Shown here piece by piece: positions 21,950 through 35,754 of a DNA stretch of 64,000 bases. Positions within the stretch are counted from its first letter, which is position 1. Every line of letters starts with the position of its first letter. The notes under the pieces are model-generated. The model was not told the origin of the DNA, did not search any database, and saw only the letters and a list, made by a program, of their open reading frames with translations. Both the position numbers and the translations under genes were made by a program. The stretch is from Megascapheus bottae (taxonomy: Eukaryota > Chordata > Mammalia > Rodentia > Geomyidae), in the NCBI GenBank assembly GCA_024803745.1, contig JANJXV010000100.1, forward strand, positions 1,426,001-1,490,000. The letters are read 5' to 3'.

Positions 21950-22039
21950 CTGTGATATTCTTGTCAGAGGAATTTCCTATCCAGAGTTCTGCACAGTGCT
22001 CTAGCTTGTCAATTAATACAGGTTTGGGAACACAGGGCC
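21950..22039 (-). pseudogene. KRAB-B box exon
   Basis: Minus-strand 90-base exon with acceptor aatttacag and donor gtgagt. It reads PCVPKPVLIDKLEHCAELWI and continues with GNSSDKNIT, which fits the KRAB-B pattern (K-P-x-L-I-x-x-L-E-x, then W). Entering phase 1 and leaving phase 1, it joins in frame both the KRAB-A exon at 22798-22924 and the spacer exon starting at 19912. KRAB-B strengthens KAP1 recruitment by the A box. The exon itself is intact; the gene is classed as broken because of the finger exon. Confidence 0.8.
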
Positions 22040-22951
<912 letters not shown>

Positions 22952-23109
22952 TTAGCACTGAGTTATAAACACACCATGTCTGGAATTTTATTCTTTTTTT
23001 GTTGGACTTTTATTCCTTTACTTAAATGTTTAGACTTACATGAAATATTGACCTGAAAAGCTTAGGGATGGTGCCTAGGCCCAGAGTTCAAGTCCCAAGA
23101 CCCCCCAAA

Positions 23110-23280
23110 AAATAAAAAGGCAAGCCAGGTTTTGGTGGCTCACGCCTGTCATCCTAGCTACTCAGGAGACTGAGATCTGAGTACCATGGTTCAAAGCCAG
23201 CCTGGCACAAATTTCCATGAAACTCCTTTCCAATTACCCACCATAAAATGTTTAATGGCTTGTGGCATATCATGGTAGAG
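23110..23280 (+). mobile_element. B1-like SINE (7SL-derived half)
   Basis: Plus-strand: ggtggctcacgcctgtcatc, ctagctactcaggagactga, gagttcaaagcc-like segment, ending where a diverged flank begins. The best-preserved 7SL-like half in the window. Confidence 0.85.
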
Positions 23281-23489
23281 CAATTGTGGTATCGACAATA
23301 ATAAGTCGGGGGAGTAGATTTAGGTTATAAATGGATTTATTCCATTGAAAAAGAACTACATCATACGATGACATATGCTGGTACTGTGAGAATATTGCAA
23401 AATCTTAGGGTATCAAGTAATAATACTGTGAAGTACACCCAGAATGTTAATGTTCTATGTCTGGCATAATAGTCACTTGGGGAAGAAAG

Positions 23490-23725
23490 TTTTTTTTCTT
23501 TTTTTGGATGGGGGATTTGTAAGACTTGAACTCTGGGCCTGGGCACTGTTCCTGAGCTCTTCAATTCAAGGCTATCACCCTACCTATGAAGCCACAGTGC
23601 CATTTCCCATATTCTAGTGGTTAACTGTAGATGAGTCTCATAGACTTTCTAATGCCCAGGCTGGCTTTGAACCAAATCTTTAGATATCAGCCTGATATCT
23701 GAGTAGCTAGAATTACAGGCATGAA
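23490..23725 (-). mobile_element. B1/ID composite SINE
   Basis: Minus-strand unit, with tgaactctgggcctgggcac marking the ID half and ctgagtagctagaattacag the B1-like half. Confidence 0.8.
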
Positions 23726-24799
23726 ATTTATTTCTTGCTGTTTTATACTACAAATTTACTGTATGTTTTAATTTTTCAAAAAGACTGAGGATGACCTTTG
23801 TTCTGTATATAATGGGAAGAGGGGTAGGAAGCTGTGAGCAGAAGAACTGAGGGGCAATACTCAGGGTAGGACAATAGCCTTAAACTAAAGAGCTCACGGC
23901 CCAAGGTCCAAGCCCCATGACTTTCACCCACTACCCCACAAAAAAAAGGGAAAAAAATTGGAGATTGGAGAGGATTTTCTAAAAAGAATATATAGAAATA
24001 GTAGTTCAAAATGTAGAAAGAAGTTCAATATTAACAGTCATGAGAAAAATTAAAATTACAATGAAATCATTACTTTAAATATGTTAATATAATTATAGTT
24101 TTAAACAAAAAGATCCACATACACACACACAAACACCCACACACACACACGCATACAAAAAAACAGCTTTCAAAGTCTAACTCTTACTGGGAAGGTAGTG
24201 AGAAGAAGTAGAACTTTGAAATAGTTCCTCAAGGAATATAAAACAATCAAAAATTGCGTGGAGAGTGCTAAAAAAGTACTAAATATAGAATTACATAGAA
24301 ATATGGTCCAACACTTCTATTTCTAGATTTGTACCTAACGGAACAGAAAGCAGAGACTAGAACAAATATGTGGAGAATCCATTCACAACTATTAATAATA
24401 ATCAAAAGATAGAAATATGCAAAACAATGCATTGAAAAGGAAGAACATTTTACATATGAATCTTGATTACAGTAAACTAAAAATACAGCAGTCATAAAGG
24501 AAGAGCTAGGGTATGCTTTCCCTTCCAGAGCTTCCAAGGATCAACAAACCCTTAGAGCCAAAAAGCACGATGGTTCCAGAGAATGGAATAGAGAGGAACA
24601 GGAGCTGAATGTTTAATGATTATACATGGAAGATGAAAATTGCTCTAGATGGGTAGAATGAAGAGAGAACTGTACCCTAAACAATGGTTATGTAGCCACA
24701 CAGGATGGGACACACCTATACTCTCTGATCTTGGGAAACTCAAGAAGGATTTCTAGCCATCCTAGATGCATGGAAAGATCTATCATAAAAACTAATGTG

Positions 24800-24975
24800 G
24801 AGGGGCTGGGAGTTTGGCATAGTTGTAGAGTGCTTGTATGAAGACGAAGGTTCAATTCCGCAGTACCACATACACAGAAAAAACCAGAAATAGTGCTGTG
24901 GCTCAAGAAGATCACTAGGCTTGAGGAAAGCTGAAGGACAGTGCTCAGACCGAGTTCCAGCCAAAGGGCTTGTTT
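24800..24975 (+). mobile_element. ID-like dimeric SINE
   Basis: ggggctgggagtttggcata, gtagagtgcttgtatgaaga, gtgctgtggctcaagaagat, then an A-run. Confidence 0.8.
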
Positions 24976-24994
24976 AAAAAAAAAAACAGAAAGC

Positions 24995-25225
24995 TGAGCA
25001 CGATGGGGTGGTGGCTCACTTTTATAATCCTAGCTACTCAGGAGGCTGAGATCTAAGGATCAAGGTTGAAAGCCATCCTGGCACAAAAAGACCTGAGACT
25101 CTTATCTCCAATTTACCTTTAGAAAATGGGAAGTGGGGCTTGTCTCCAGGGTAAGGTGGTAGCCTGGAGCTGAAGAGCTCAGGGATAGTGCCAGGCTGAG
25201 TTCAAGATCTATGACCCACCAAAAA
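24995..25225 (+). mobile_element. B1/ID composite SINE
   Basis: Complete plus-strand composite: tcctagctactcaggaggct in the 7SL-like half, gacctgagactcttatctcc in the linker, cagggatagtgccaggctga in the ID half, followed by an A-rich tail. Confidence 0.85.
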
Positions 25226-25639
25226 AAAATAATACGGAAAAATTTGGATTCTGTGAATTTTATCAGGCATATAAATGTCTTTTTTTGCTGTTGAAAGAAC
25301 AAATTGTTTGGAAACATTTTAAAAGTTTTTACCTAGAAATGTACACTACAAATGGAATTAATAACAAACACAAAATATGCAAAAGATACAAATTATCACA
25401 ATATGGGTATCCTGCTTCTGTATCTTTTCACTGAATCCTGTTCAAATGAGTCACATATTCTGAATCATTTCTCCCAGTCGATATATGCCACACATGTTAG
25501 CTTGTACTGAACTTCTTGGGAAATCAAAAGCAAATACTAAGCAAATGTGTGTTAGATTTTGTCAACAGTGATATTTCAAATATAAATCCCTACTCGTTGC
25601 ATTATTTAATATCAATGCCGGAATCTAACTTACACTAGC

Positions 25640-27785
25640 AGAATCTTCAATCTTTTGAGAATCTTCAAAGGGGTGTGTAAATATTTAGGATCGTTATGTC
25701 TTCCTGGAGGAAAGATCCCTTTAGTAGTATGTAGTCACCTTCTTTGTCTTTTCTTACTAATTTTAGTTTGAAGTCTATTGTATCTGAAATGAGGATGGCA
25801 ACTCCAGCCTGTTTATGGGGGCAGTTAGCTTGATAGAGTTTATTCCAAACTCTCACTTTCAAAAATGATTGTTTTCGGGAAAGATGTATCTCTTGAAGAC
25901 AGCAGAACGATGGCTCTTGCTTTTTGATCCAACTAGACAGCCTATGCCGTTTAATAGGAGAGTTACGTCCATTGAAATTGAGAGTTAGGATTGAGAGATA
26001 TTTATTATTTCCTACCATTTTTAAAAGCTTTTAGTAGGGCCTGTGTCTTGACAGTTCTTGTGGTCCTTAGATGGTATGCTGTTTAGGTGCCATTTCTTTC
26101 CCTATATTGCATTTATTTTGGTTATCTATGTATAGAGCATCTTTGAGAATTCTCTGTAGTGTTGGTTTTGTTTCGACATATTGTTGCAGCTTTTTCCTGG
26201 AATGGAATGTTTTTATTGTTCCCTCAGTTATGAATGAGAGCTTAGCTGGCTACAGTATTCTTGGTTTGATTTAAGGGCATGACATATATGCTTCCAGTCA
26301 CTTCGTGCTTGCATGGTCTCTGCTGAGAAATCTGGGGTGATTCTGATTGGTTTGCCTTTATAGGTTACTGATCCCTTTTCCCTGGCTGCCTTTAGGATCT
26401 TTCCTTTCGTTTCTATTGATCCAGTTCGGATCACAATGTGGCGGTGGGATGTTCTTTTCTGGTCAGGTCTGTTTGGGGTTCTAAAAGCTTCTCGTATCTG
26501 GATGGGCCTGCCCTTCTGGATATTTGGGAAATTCTCTGAGATGATTCCCTGAAGTATATTTCCAATACCATTGACCTCTTTCTCCACGCCCTCCTCAATA
26601 CCAACTTGCCTTAAATTAGGCTTCCTAATTGCATCTTGGACCTCCTGAAGCGCTCTCTCATATTTCCTAAATTTGTATGACTCATTTTCTGTTCTTTCTC
26701 TATAATAACTAAATTATCTTCAGCCCCAGAAATTCTCTCCTCTGCATTGTCTAACCTGCTATCAAACTATCTACTTTATTTTTCATCTCCCTTGCTTCTA
26801 ATTGCTCATTTTTGATGCCTTGCATCTCTTGTTTTAGATCATGTATGGATTTCTTTATCTCCTTGATTTCCTTTTGAGTGGTTAGCTCGGTAGCTTTATT
26901 TTCTTTGGACATTTGCTGGAGTTTGGTCACGTTTTTATTTGTGGATTCTATGAATTCATCCATCTTTCTTTGAAAATCCTTTATTATGGCCTCCTTTATG
27001 GCTTCTTCTTTTTCAATTATCACCTTGTTTATGCTTTCCTCTTGTTCAGCTATGGCTTCCTCCATTATGTCTTTCTTTATATTTTCGCATTTTCCATTCA
27101 TGATGTTTATCAATTGCATTTGTGTAGCACTTGGAAGACTCTCCTCTAGGTTTGCCAGTGACTGTTCCATTGTCTGTTTACATTGGGTGGGGGATGTTGT
27201 TTCTTGATTTGACATTTTTCTTGAGTTTCTTGTTCTGCCCATTTGAAAATGGGAGCAAGATTACTACTAAATATGATTATAGTTTTTCAGATATAACCAA
27301 CCTAGACCTCTGTAGCTGGCAGACACTAGATGTTCACAAGTTTTGATTGGTGTTATTACTCTTTCCTTTTGTGCACTTACAGACCAGTCTAATACAACCA
27401 TTGATAAGCGATTTATACCCAAAAGAATAAGTCTCTCAATCCAATCTCTGTTGACTTTAAGTCCCTCTGAGCCTAGAGAATAATTAACCACCTACATATA
27501 CAATATTGCTCAACAGCCATCAAGTGTAGATCCGTGCAGTATGAGGGTTGAAAGACGAGCAGATGTCCAGAGATAGAAAAAAAGAATGAGAGAGGTCAGG
27601 GGAGGTACAACAGGATTAACGTAGGAGTGTAAGAATATTGTAGTAATGGAGAAAAGGTATAGCATAAGGATAACTGACCTAAGTTGGTAAGTAGGTAGCA
27701 TATTTGAGTACAAAGTTTGGAAAGTATTAGAATAAAACTTATGTGTTGCTGCACGACTAGCTCTTAGCCCAACCAGTGGCCTCAC
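25640..27785 (-). mobile_element. LINE-1 5' half: 5'UTR, ORF1, start of ORF2 endonuclease
   Basis: On the minus strand, 27242-26751 encodes the ORF1 N-terminus and coiled coil (KEIKEIKKSIHDLKQEMQGI). After a break, 26587-26228 encodes the ORF1 RNA-binding part (REAFRTPNRPDQKRTS, RHIVIRT). 26018-25665 encodes the ORF2 apurinic-type endonuclease start (LSILTLNFNGRNSPIKRHRL, CCLQEIHLS). The 27250-27785 segment is probably the 5'UTR. ORF2 stops being recognisable beyond 25665, so the reverse transcriptase and 3' end are missing. ORF1 is interrupted near 26590-26750. Confidence 0.85.
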
Positions 27786-27801
27786 AGTGGACCATGGGAT
27801 G

Positions 27802-29168
27802 GATCTGTATTTCTTGTCTACGTTGAGGGAAAGGGGTATTTCACAAGATGCAGAAACGAAGATTTCAGAAGCAAATGCTGTGAGTGAATTAGCTCGTAAA
27901 AAGCATTTTTATTTTCTTTTATCTTTCTGCCAGTCTTGGGGCTTGAATTCTGTGCCTGACCATTGTCCTCTGGTTTTCTCAAGTGTAGCCCTCTGCCACT
28001 TGAGCCACAGTACACATCTAGATTTTCTATCTATGTGATACTGAGCAATCAAACCCAGATCTTCATGGATGCTAGGCAAGCACTCTACCACTATGCCAAA
28101 CTCTCACCCCTGACATAGTAATTATAAAGTCATCATCATCCTATCAAAATATCCTTTCTCCTACAAAGAATGAACACTTATCTATGTGTGTAATGCTTTT
28201 TTTTTAAATTTCACTAATTCTTCTGTGTTTTTCCCTCTTGCATTTTTTACACAAGACGGCAAAGCTAATCATCAGGAAAAAATTGATTAGGATACAGAAA
28301 CCTAATAATATCCTAGTAGATTGACGTCAAAAATATGTGCAAGATGCCCTGTGTGTTTGACCTAGTGGGAGAGTCCTTGGCTACCACGCAAAAAGACTCA
28401 GGTTTGATTACTAATTACCACATACATAGAAAACGCTGCAAGTGGTGCTGTGGCTCGGTGGGACAGCTAAAGCCTAAAGAAAGCCCAAGAACAATGTTCA
28501 CACTTTGAGGTCAAGTCCCAAGACTAGCAAAAACAAAAAAAAATTCGACAAGGGGCAAAATGCAGCTAGAGAAGGCACTGTGAAGCAAATGTTTTGTAAA
28601 GGATGAGGGCAATATTGACCCTTAAGTTTGGATCTTACCTAAGAAAAGCTCCATGAGCCTGAGACCAGACTGGTAGTTGGGCCTAGTGGAACACATTGGG
28701 ATTGGACAAATAAGATGTGCTGTTTAATACATCCACATGTATTTGTGAGATTGGAGGAGAGATTCAGCCTCCATTATGTCTTTGGTGAGGTCTTCTGTGA
28801 GCAAGGATCTTTGGTCATTGGGCCCTGAAAGGTGACCCTGCCTCCCTCACAATGGAACAGAATATGGAACGCTGGTAACCAAGCCACTGTAACTAACAAC
28901 CAACTCAAGCCAGCTCACTTGGCCTGTGGCTCAGGAGGAAGAAAGATGTTGCTGTGCTGTTGCCAAAGGTTAGGAAAGTCGAGTCTCAGGCATGGAAGTT
29001 GTGGATGTCTTACACGAAGATGTACATGCTAGTTCTTTGCCAAGCCACAAATCCAGTATAACAGGCCTTTCTCTAAGAAGAAGGCAAGGAAAATCCAGGG
29101 CAACCAGATGAGGTAAATTTCTAAGAAGAAATGTATTTGACCCCATCATCCTCCCCACACACTACAAC
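27802..29168 (+). repeat. Inverted arm, unit B left
   Basis: Full-length arm. It matches the reverse complement of 9074-10425 and of 44806-46118, and matches 1-1109 directly from 28056. The outer boundary is near 27802 and the inner boundary near 29168, immediately before an L1 3' end. The outer boundary lies about 15 bases from the apparent 5' end of the L1 piece at 25640-27785. Confidence 0.85.
27935..28115 (-). mobile_element. ID-like dimeric SINE
   Basis: Minus-strand copy ending with gctaggcaagcactctacca. Its last part corresponds to the first 50 bases of the window, so the window begins inside the unit-A copy of this element. Confidence 0.8.
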
Positions 29169-29169
29169 G

Positions 29170-31640
29170 TTCTTTTTTTAATCATGTTTTTATTGTAATT
29201 AGTAAAAGGGTTACATGATATTTGCCAGGTAGAAAGTGCATTAATTCACATACATTGATACCCTTTCACATGTGTTATTACCCATTTCCCTCCAACCCCA
29301 CACCCCCCCACCCGTCTTGGTTTTCCCCCCTTCCCTATCAAATTTCAAATATCCAAATACAAATAAATTCAATATATCAGATAACAAAGTGAGATACTAT
29401 ACCAATATGGGATAACCAAGGGACAGCAAAGGAGATGAGAGACAACATAGTACATTAAGGACAACAATCATTCATTATATGGCTTTTGTTTCAATATCCT
29501 GGGGGTCCTTTCAATTAGCTTCACATTATATGGCCTTATATATGGCCTTTTGCTCTATTGCAAATCTCTGCTAGTAGAGCCCAAGGTTTCTACTGATTAT
29601 GACGAATGAGGGAAACCACTGAGCCTAAGTTCCTTTGAGTCTGGCTTACTTCACTTAATATGATTTGTTCTAAGTCTTTCCATATCCTAACAAATGGGGC
29701 GTTGTCATTCTTTCTGACAGCAGCATAGAATTCCATTGTGTACAAATACCACAACTTGTTGATCCTCTCATAACTCAGGGACATCTAGGTTGGTTCCATA
29801 TCTTTGCTATGGTGAATAGTGCTGCAATGAACATGGTTGTGCTAGTGGGTTTAGTATGCCCTTGTTTCTGGATTGTTGGCTAAATGCCAAGTAGTAGAAT
29901 TGCTGGGTCATAGGGGAGTTCCATGTTTATCCTTTTGAGGCACTGCCACACTGCTTTCCATAGTGGTTGAACGAGTTTGCACTCCCACCAACAGTGTAGT
30001 AGTGATCCCTCCTGGCCACATCCCCTCCAGCATCTGTTGTCATTCGTCTTCCTGACCCTGGCCATTCTAACTGGAGTGAGGTGGAATCTTAGAGTTCTTT
30101 TGATATGCAATTCTTTTATGACCAGAAATGTGGAGCATTTCTTCGTGTGTCTATAGCCATTTTTGTTTCTTCTTCAGAGAAGACTCTCTTTAAGTCTTTG
30201 GCCCATTTTTTAATGGGATGGGTGTTCCTTTGGAGGTTAGTTTTGGAGTGATTCAATTTTGTGAGTTGTTGATACATTTTAGGTATGAGGCCTTTGTCCG
30301 TTGTTTGGTTGGTGAAGATCTTCTCCCACTCTGTAGGCTTACTGATTAGTTTACTAGCTATATCCGTTGCCATACAAAAGCTCTGCAGTTTACTGCAGTC
30401 CCACTTATCCAGCCTTTCTCTGATTTGTTGTGATTCTTGGTCCTTATTAAGAAAGTTTCGACCTGTGCCAAGGAGGCCTAGTGTATCTCCTATTCCTTCC
30501 TGTAAACTTTTCAGTGTGTCAGTTTTACCTCCAGGTCTTTGATCCATTTGGAGTTAATTCTAGTGCAAGGTGAGAAAGAAGGATCCAACTTTAGTTTTCT
30601 GCTGATGCTTAACCAGTTCTGCTAGCACAACTTGTTGAAGAGGCTATCTTTCTTCCATTTTATTTTTTTGGCTCCCCTGTCAAAGATTAGGTGGCCATAG
30701 GTCTGTGGTTTAATATCTGGGTCCGCAGTTCCATTCCATTGGACTTCAGGCCTGTTCTTGTGCCAGTACCAAGCTGTTTTGAGAATTATAGCTCTGTAAT
30801 AGAGTCTAAAGTTTGAAATTGAAATTCCCCCAGAGCTGTTCTTTCTGCTAAGAAGTGTTTTTGCTATACGGGTTCTTTTATTATTCCATATGAAATTTTG
30901 AATTGCCTCTCCTATTTCTTTAAAGAATGACATTGGGATGTTGATGGGTATTGCATTGAATTTGTAGAGAGCCCTTGGCAAGATTCTCATTTTCACAATG
31001 TTGATTCTTCCAATCCAGGGGCATGGGAGGTTTTTCCATTTCCTTAGTTCTGCTTTAATTTCCTTTTTTAGGGTTTTAAAGTTTTCATGTAAATAGTCCT
31101 TTACATTCTTAGTTAAGCTATTTCCTAGGTACTTCATTTTCTTTGAGGCTATTGTGAAAGGAGTTTCTTTCCTGATTGTTGCCTCGTTCCTTTCACGGTT
31201 GGCGTAAAGGAAGGCAGTTGATTTGTGAGGGTTGATTTTATGGCCTGCTACCCTTCCAAAGCTTTGAATCAGCTCAAGGAGCTTGGGAGTAGAGTCTATA
31301 GGATTCTTTAAATACAGAATCATGTCATCTGCAAAGAGGGATAGTTTTATTTCCTCTTTCCCTACTTGGATCCCCTTTATGCTTGCTTCTTGCCTTATTG
31401 CACTGCCTAGGAAATTTAGTACTATGTTAGAAAGGAGTGGAGAGAGTGGGCATCCTTGTCTCGTTCCTGATTTTAGAGGGAATGGCTTTAGATTTTCACC
31501 ATTAAGTATAATACTAGCAGTGAGTTTCTCATACACAGCCTTTATTACATTGAGAAATGTAGGCATCTTGCCTTAGTGCACTGCCTAGGATTTCTAGTAT
31601 TAAAAAGGAGAGGAGAGAGTGGGATCCTGCATGCTACGCC
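29170..31640 (-). mobile_element. LINE-1 3' part, ORF2 remnant (unit B)
   Basis: Unit-B copy of the element at 1112-3430. It keeps a 314-codon frame at 30622-31566 spanning the reverse-transcriptase palm and thumb, including the catalytic FADD box and the [11 protein letters not shown] motif. Further ORF2 pieces lie at 30116-30547, 29880-30110 and 29590-29784, separated by stops and frameshifts. The right end (31457-31640) holds a second copy of the segment CTTGCCTTA...GGAGAGAGTGGG already present at 31388-31455. Confidence 0.9.
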
Positions 31641-33073
31641 TTAGCACTTTTATGCATATTTTAGGCCTGTGGCATTTTAAGCACAAAACAACGCTCCGTT
31701 TTTTGCTGGTTAATTAGAGGTAAAAATCTTATGGAATTCATTGCATGGCTGATTTTGAACTGGAATCCTCAGGTCTCAGCTTATCTTGAGTAGCTAGGAT
31801 TACAGTACTTTTACAACCTGTATGCTCATACACATCGCTTCTGATCCAAACACTCATTGTTCAATTTAACTAACAAGATGTGAGGAAAGATGATTGACTG
31901 TAATTTACTAGATGGGCTTCTAGTGAGTATATATTTCCACTTCCACTCTGAATCCAGGGAAATGTTTCTGGTACATGTTTCAACTATCTCCCAAAGAGGA
32001 AATAATGTGTGAGTACGTTTGCTAGTATTTCAGATAGGAAATGGACTTTGGTGTTTGGAACCTGTTGGGCAGAGTGTATCAGCTGGGCTGTGATAACAGA
32101 GATGATGTTTCAGACAGGAATATTTTCATCCCAGACAGACTTAATTCACGTCCTTGGATTTCAGGCCTTGAGTAGATAGAATTACAAGTGTGAGCTTCCA
32201 CCACCACCTGGTTCATTTTGGAAACATTAATTGCTTCTCATTTGTTCCTTTCCTTTTTTGGAAGATTGAGCTAAGCTGGCTGATTGTGCATCACACTGAA
32301 GTGATTGGCCTCAGGAATTGCAAATATTTGTTTCATCAGCACAGAATGAATGAAGTTGATCTAAACCCAATAGTATTTTCCTTCTGATAAATAGGGAACT
32401 TACTTATATCATTTTTCCTTGCCTTTGCTTTCCCAAAGCAAGCAACGTGTTTCTTAAATACTATACTTCATGAGAATATTATAATTAGAAGCTATCTTCT
32501 GCACACTTGACAATAGTCCTTGCATTTATAAACTTATATTACAATATTAGGTAGAAGAATGGTGACTGTTAGTTTCATAACTACTACATATGTTTTACTC
32601 TTTAAGGCTCATTAACTCAAGAAGGGATTAAATACATTTAGATAATAGTAGAACATAGCTGCTGCTGATTTGATGTGTGTGCAGATGATACACAGATTTA
32701 TTAGGATTACTCAAAAGTTTTCTTCAAATTTTCAGTAGTAGACTGCTATGCTAACTGGAAGGTGATAGTAATGATGCTGAAATTCTATGAATCAGCTATG
32801 AAGCAGAATTTCAGGGGAGAGTATTTTCTAGGGACTTAATTTCTAAGACGCATATCAAGAATATTGAACTATAATACCAAATGATGGAGGACTCAGCGTC
32901 ACATTTTGTTTGTTTTATGCAAGTCCTGGGACTTGAACCCAGGGCCTGGGAACTGTCCTTAAATGTTTTTTTTTTTTTGCTTCAGGCTAGTGTTCTACCA
33001 CTTGATCCACAGGTCCACTTCCAGACTTTTGGTAATGAACTGTAAATCAGAATATCATGCAATTTGTTTGAGC
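31641..33073. other. Non-coding stretch, unit B
   Basis: Counterpart of 3431-4838; AT-rich, with the same short SINE scraps and no gene. Confidence 0.6.
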
Positions 33074-33129
33074 TGGATTCAAACCTGATTTTGTGTAGAT
33101 AGGATTCCAAGTGTGAGCGCACAGAGCCT

Positions 33130-33375
33130 GGCTAGTATCATTCATCATTCAAGTCATGGGACTGCAATTCTGCACCTGGGTCTTGTCACTGAGCTTTTCA
33201 GCTCAAGACTACTGCCCTATCCCTTGAGCCATAGGGCCACTTCTGGGTTTCTGGTGCTTAATTGGAGATTAGAGTCACATGGACTTCAGTGCCCAGGCTG
33301 ACTTTGAACTGCTATCCTTGGATCCCAGCCTCTTGAGTAGCTACATTTACAAGTGTGAGAAACCATACCCGGCTA
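33130..33375 (-). mobile_element. B1/ID composite SINE
   Basis: Minus-strand unit: agtcatgggactgcaattct, gagcttttcagctcaagact, then gcccaggctgactttgaact and ttgagtagctacatttacaa. Confidence 0.8.
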
Positions 33376-35089
33376 AATTATTTTTTAAGTTAATTTTTTT
33401 TGTTAAGTCAATATATAGTTGGCATACGGTTACATAAGTAATGAACACATTTCTTTAGAAAATTGTTATGCCCTCCCTCATTTTTCTCTGTTTTCCTACC
33501 CTCAGCCCCCTCTCCACCCAGATTGTTCAGTTCATTTCCGTTTAGTGTCTTCCAAGTATCACTGTTCAATTGGTTCACCCTTTTTCCTTTGTTTTTGTTT
33601 TTTTTTACCATTTTATTATACCCTCCCCATTCCCCAAATCACATAAACCTATGTACAAGACACAGGGTACCCGAATTCAACACAGTGACTACAGAGAATA
33701 AAACTAAAGGGAAAAAGAAGAAAAGAGGTAAAAAGCAAAGAAAATGAAAGAACATCATACAGTACCTTAGAAGCAACAACACTGAAAAAACAAAACATAA
33801 AACCTTGGGCTGAAAATGTAGCTTGCCTAGCATGTATGAAACCCTGGATTCCATTCCTCAGCACCACATAAACAAAAACTGGAAGTGCCACTGTGACTCA
33901 GCTGGTAGATGTCTAACGTTCAGCACAGAGTGTCTCCAAGTGACAAAAATCTGTCACATTTAAGTCAGGTTACAACACTTTGCTAGGAACCAGTTACGTG
34001 ATTTGGAAAAAGTCCAATTTTCAAAAAATCACTAGCCAGGCGCTGGAGGGTCATAATTGTCATTCTACTAGCCAGGGAGAAGGTGATTCAAAGCCTTTGC
34101 AAGCAAAAAAACGAAAACAAGAAAAACTGTAAGATTCTTCTCTCCACTTATCCACCCAAAAACTAAGTGGAGTTGTGGCTAAAACTGGTACAGCATTAGC
34201 CTTGAGGAAAAAGAACTAAGGACCTTGCCCAGGTCCAAAGTTCAAGCTCCCCACCAAGAAAGAAAAAAAAAAGGAGTCCAGATACCTTAGTTTCAAAAGT
34301 ATATCTGGATATCTTAGTAGATTTTTCTGATCTTTCCTCATTCATCTCATGGAACCACATAATCTTGATCCTGATCTGACTAATAACCTGCATTGTGCTT
34401 AATAAATTCATTCCACATATTCCAGTAGAATCTGGACAGCTAACAGCCACTTACCAATGCTTTATTCTACGATTAGGCCAGTATGTCTTCATACCATCTA
34501 CACAGTCAGCTATATCATCTTTCCAGAAGTATCATTGAGTGTAGAACACTCAGAACTAAAATAATTCCATAAAGATGTAATAAAACTCCTTGATTCGTTA
34601 AGAAAATTTCTGTACCACTTAGAGCAAGTACATTAGTGGTATTTACGTCTGGCCTCTTTTTTAAAAAAAATTTATTAACATTGAATTTTACATCATATTT
34701 CAAATGTTTTTGTTTAACCAACAAGTATTCAAGAAGGGAATCGCTATACAATCACTGGCACATAAATTTTAGAATATAGTAAAAATTAAGCTGAGTCTTT
34801 GTATGTCATAGATACAGATTAATCTATAATAAAACACATGTCTATAGAGTGTATAGTCTATCCTAGGTTTTTATGTCTATGTAGTTATGTTTATATCTCC
34901 AAAATTATGTCCAGAACTTTGGGTATCAACTATTCAATCATCGCTCTACTACTGTTTGAAACTAATATCCATATATTAAGGATACCATGTACCTTTTGTT
35001 CCTTGGTCTTGACTTATCTCACTCAACAGGATTCACTCTAATTTCATCCACTACCCCAAAAATGCCATTATTATTTTTTTCTGTGTAGA
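33376..35089. other. Non-coding stretch in the B-only block
   Basis: AT-rich. 33390-33660 resembles 5440-5600 and may be an old L1 3' end. A plus-strand ID-like SINE lies at 33810-33960 and an ID half at about 34150-34265. No gene is visible. Confidence 0.5.
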
Positions 35090-35560
35090 TCTTTTTTTAT
35101 GTATTTATTTTTATTGTAATTTATAGAAGGGTTACATTATATTCACCAGATAGAAGGTGCATTACTTCTCAAACTTTGATACCCCATGTAATGATATGGT
35201 CCCCATTTCCCCTCCCCTACCCCCACTCATGTTCATTTATCCCCTTCCCTATCCAATTTCAAATAACCAATTAGGCACATATGAAATATATCAGAAAACA
35301 AGGTGAAATATTGTAACAATATGATATAACCAAGGGATAGCAAAAGAGATAAGAGATCACATAGTTCATTAAGGACAACAATCACTCATTATATGAGTTT
35401 TGTTTCTTCATCTTGCAGGTCCTTACATTTAGTGTCATACTATTTGTCACGATGTCTCTAGATTTTGTTCTATTGTAAATCTCTGGTAGCAGAGCCCAAG
35501 GTTTCTACTGAATTTGTTCCTTTGAGTTTGGCTTACTTCACTTAATATGATTTTTTTCCT
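35090..35560 (-). mobile_element. LINE-1 3' end fragment
   Basis: Minus-strand L1 3' end (tttattgtaatttatagaag) followed by the 3'UTR and end of ORF2, diverged from the younger copies at 1112 and 29170. It breaks off near a second L1 scrap and the GT run. Confidence 0.75.
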
Positions 35561-35624
35561 TTTCATCCACTTCCCCGAGAATGCCATTATTTTAGCTTGT
35601 CGGTTGGCTATGTATCATTCCATT

Positions 35625-35630
35625 GTGTGT

Positions 35631-35678
<48 letters not shown>
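35625..35678 (+). repeat. (GT)n microsatellite
   Basis: About 50 bases of GT dinucleotides with one early interruption. Confidence 0.95.
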
Positions 35679-35681
<3 letters not shown>

Positions 35682-35754
35682 ATCACATTTTTTGTAGTAG
35701 GGCATCTGGTTGTTTCCATCATCCAGCCTCATTTTCTACAGATATTTTTATAGT

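Larger units (their letters stand above)
23726..25640. other. Non-coding stretch with SINEs and a (CA)n run
   Basis: AT-rich. It holds a plus-strand ID half at about 23850-23940, a (CA)-rich run at 24118-24150, an ID-like dimer at 24800-24975 and a B1/ID composite at 24995-25225 (both plus strand). No gene is visible. Confidence 0.65.
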
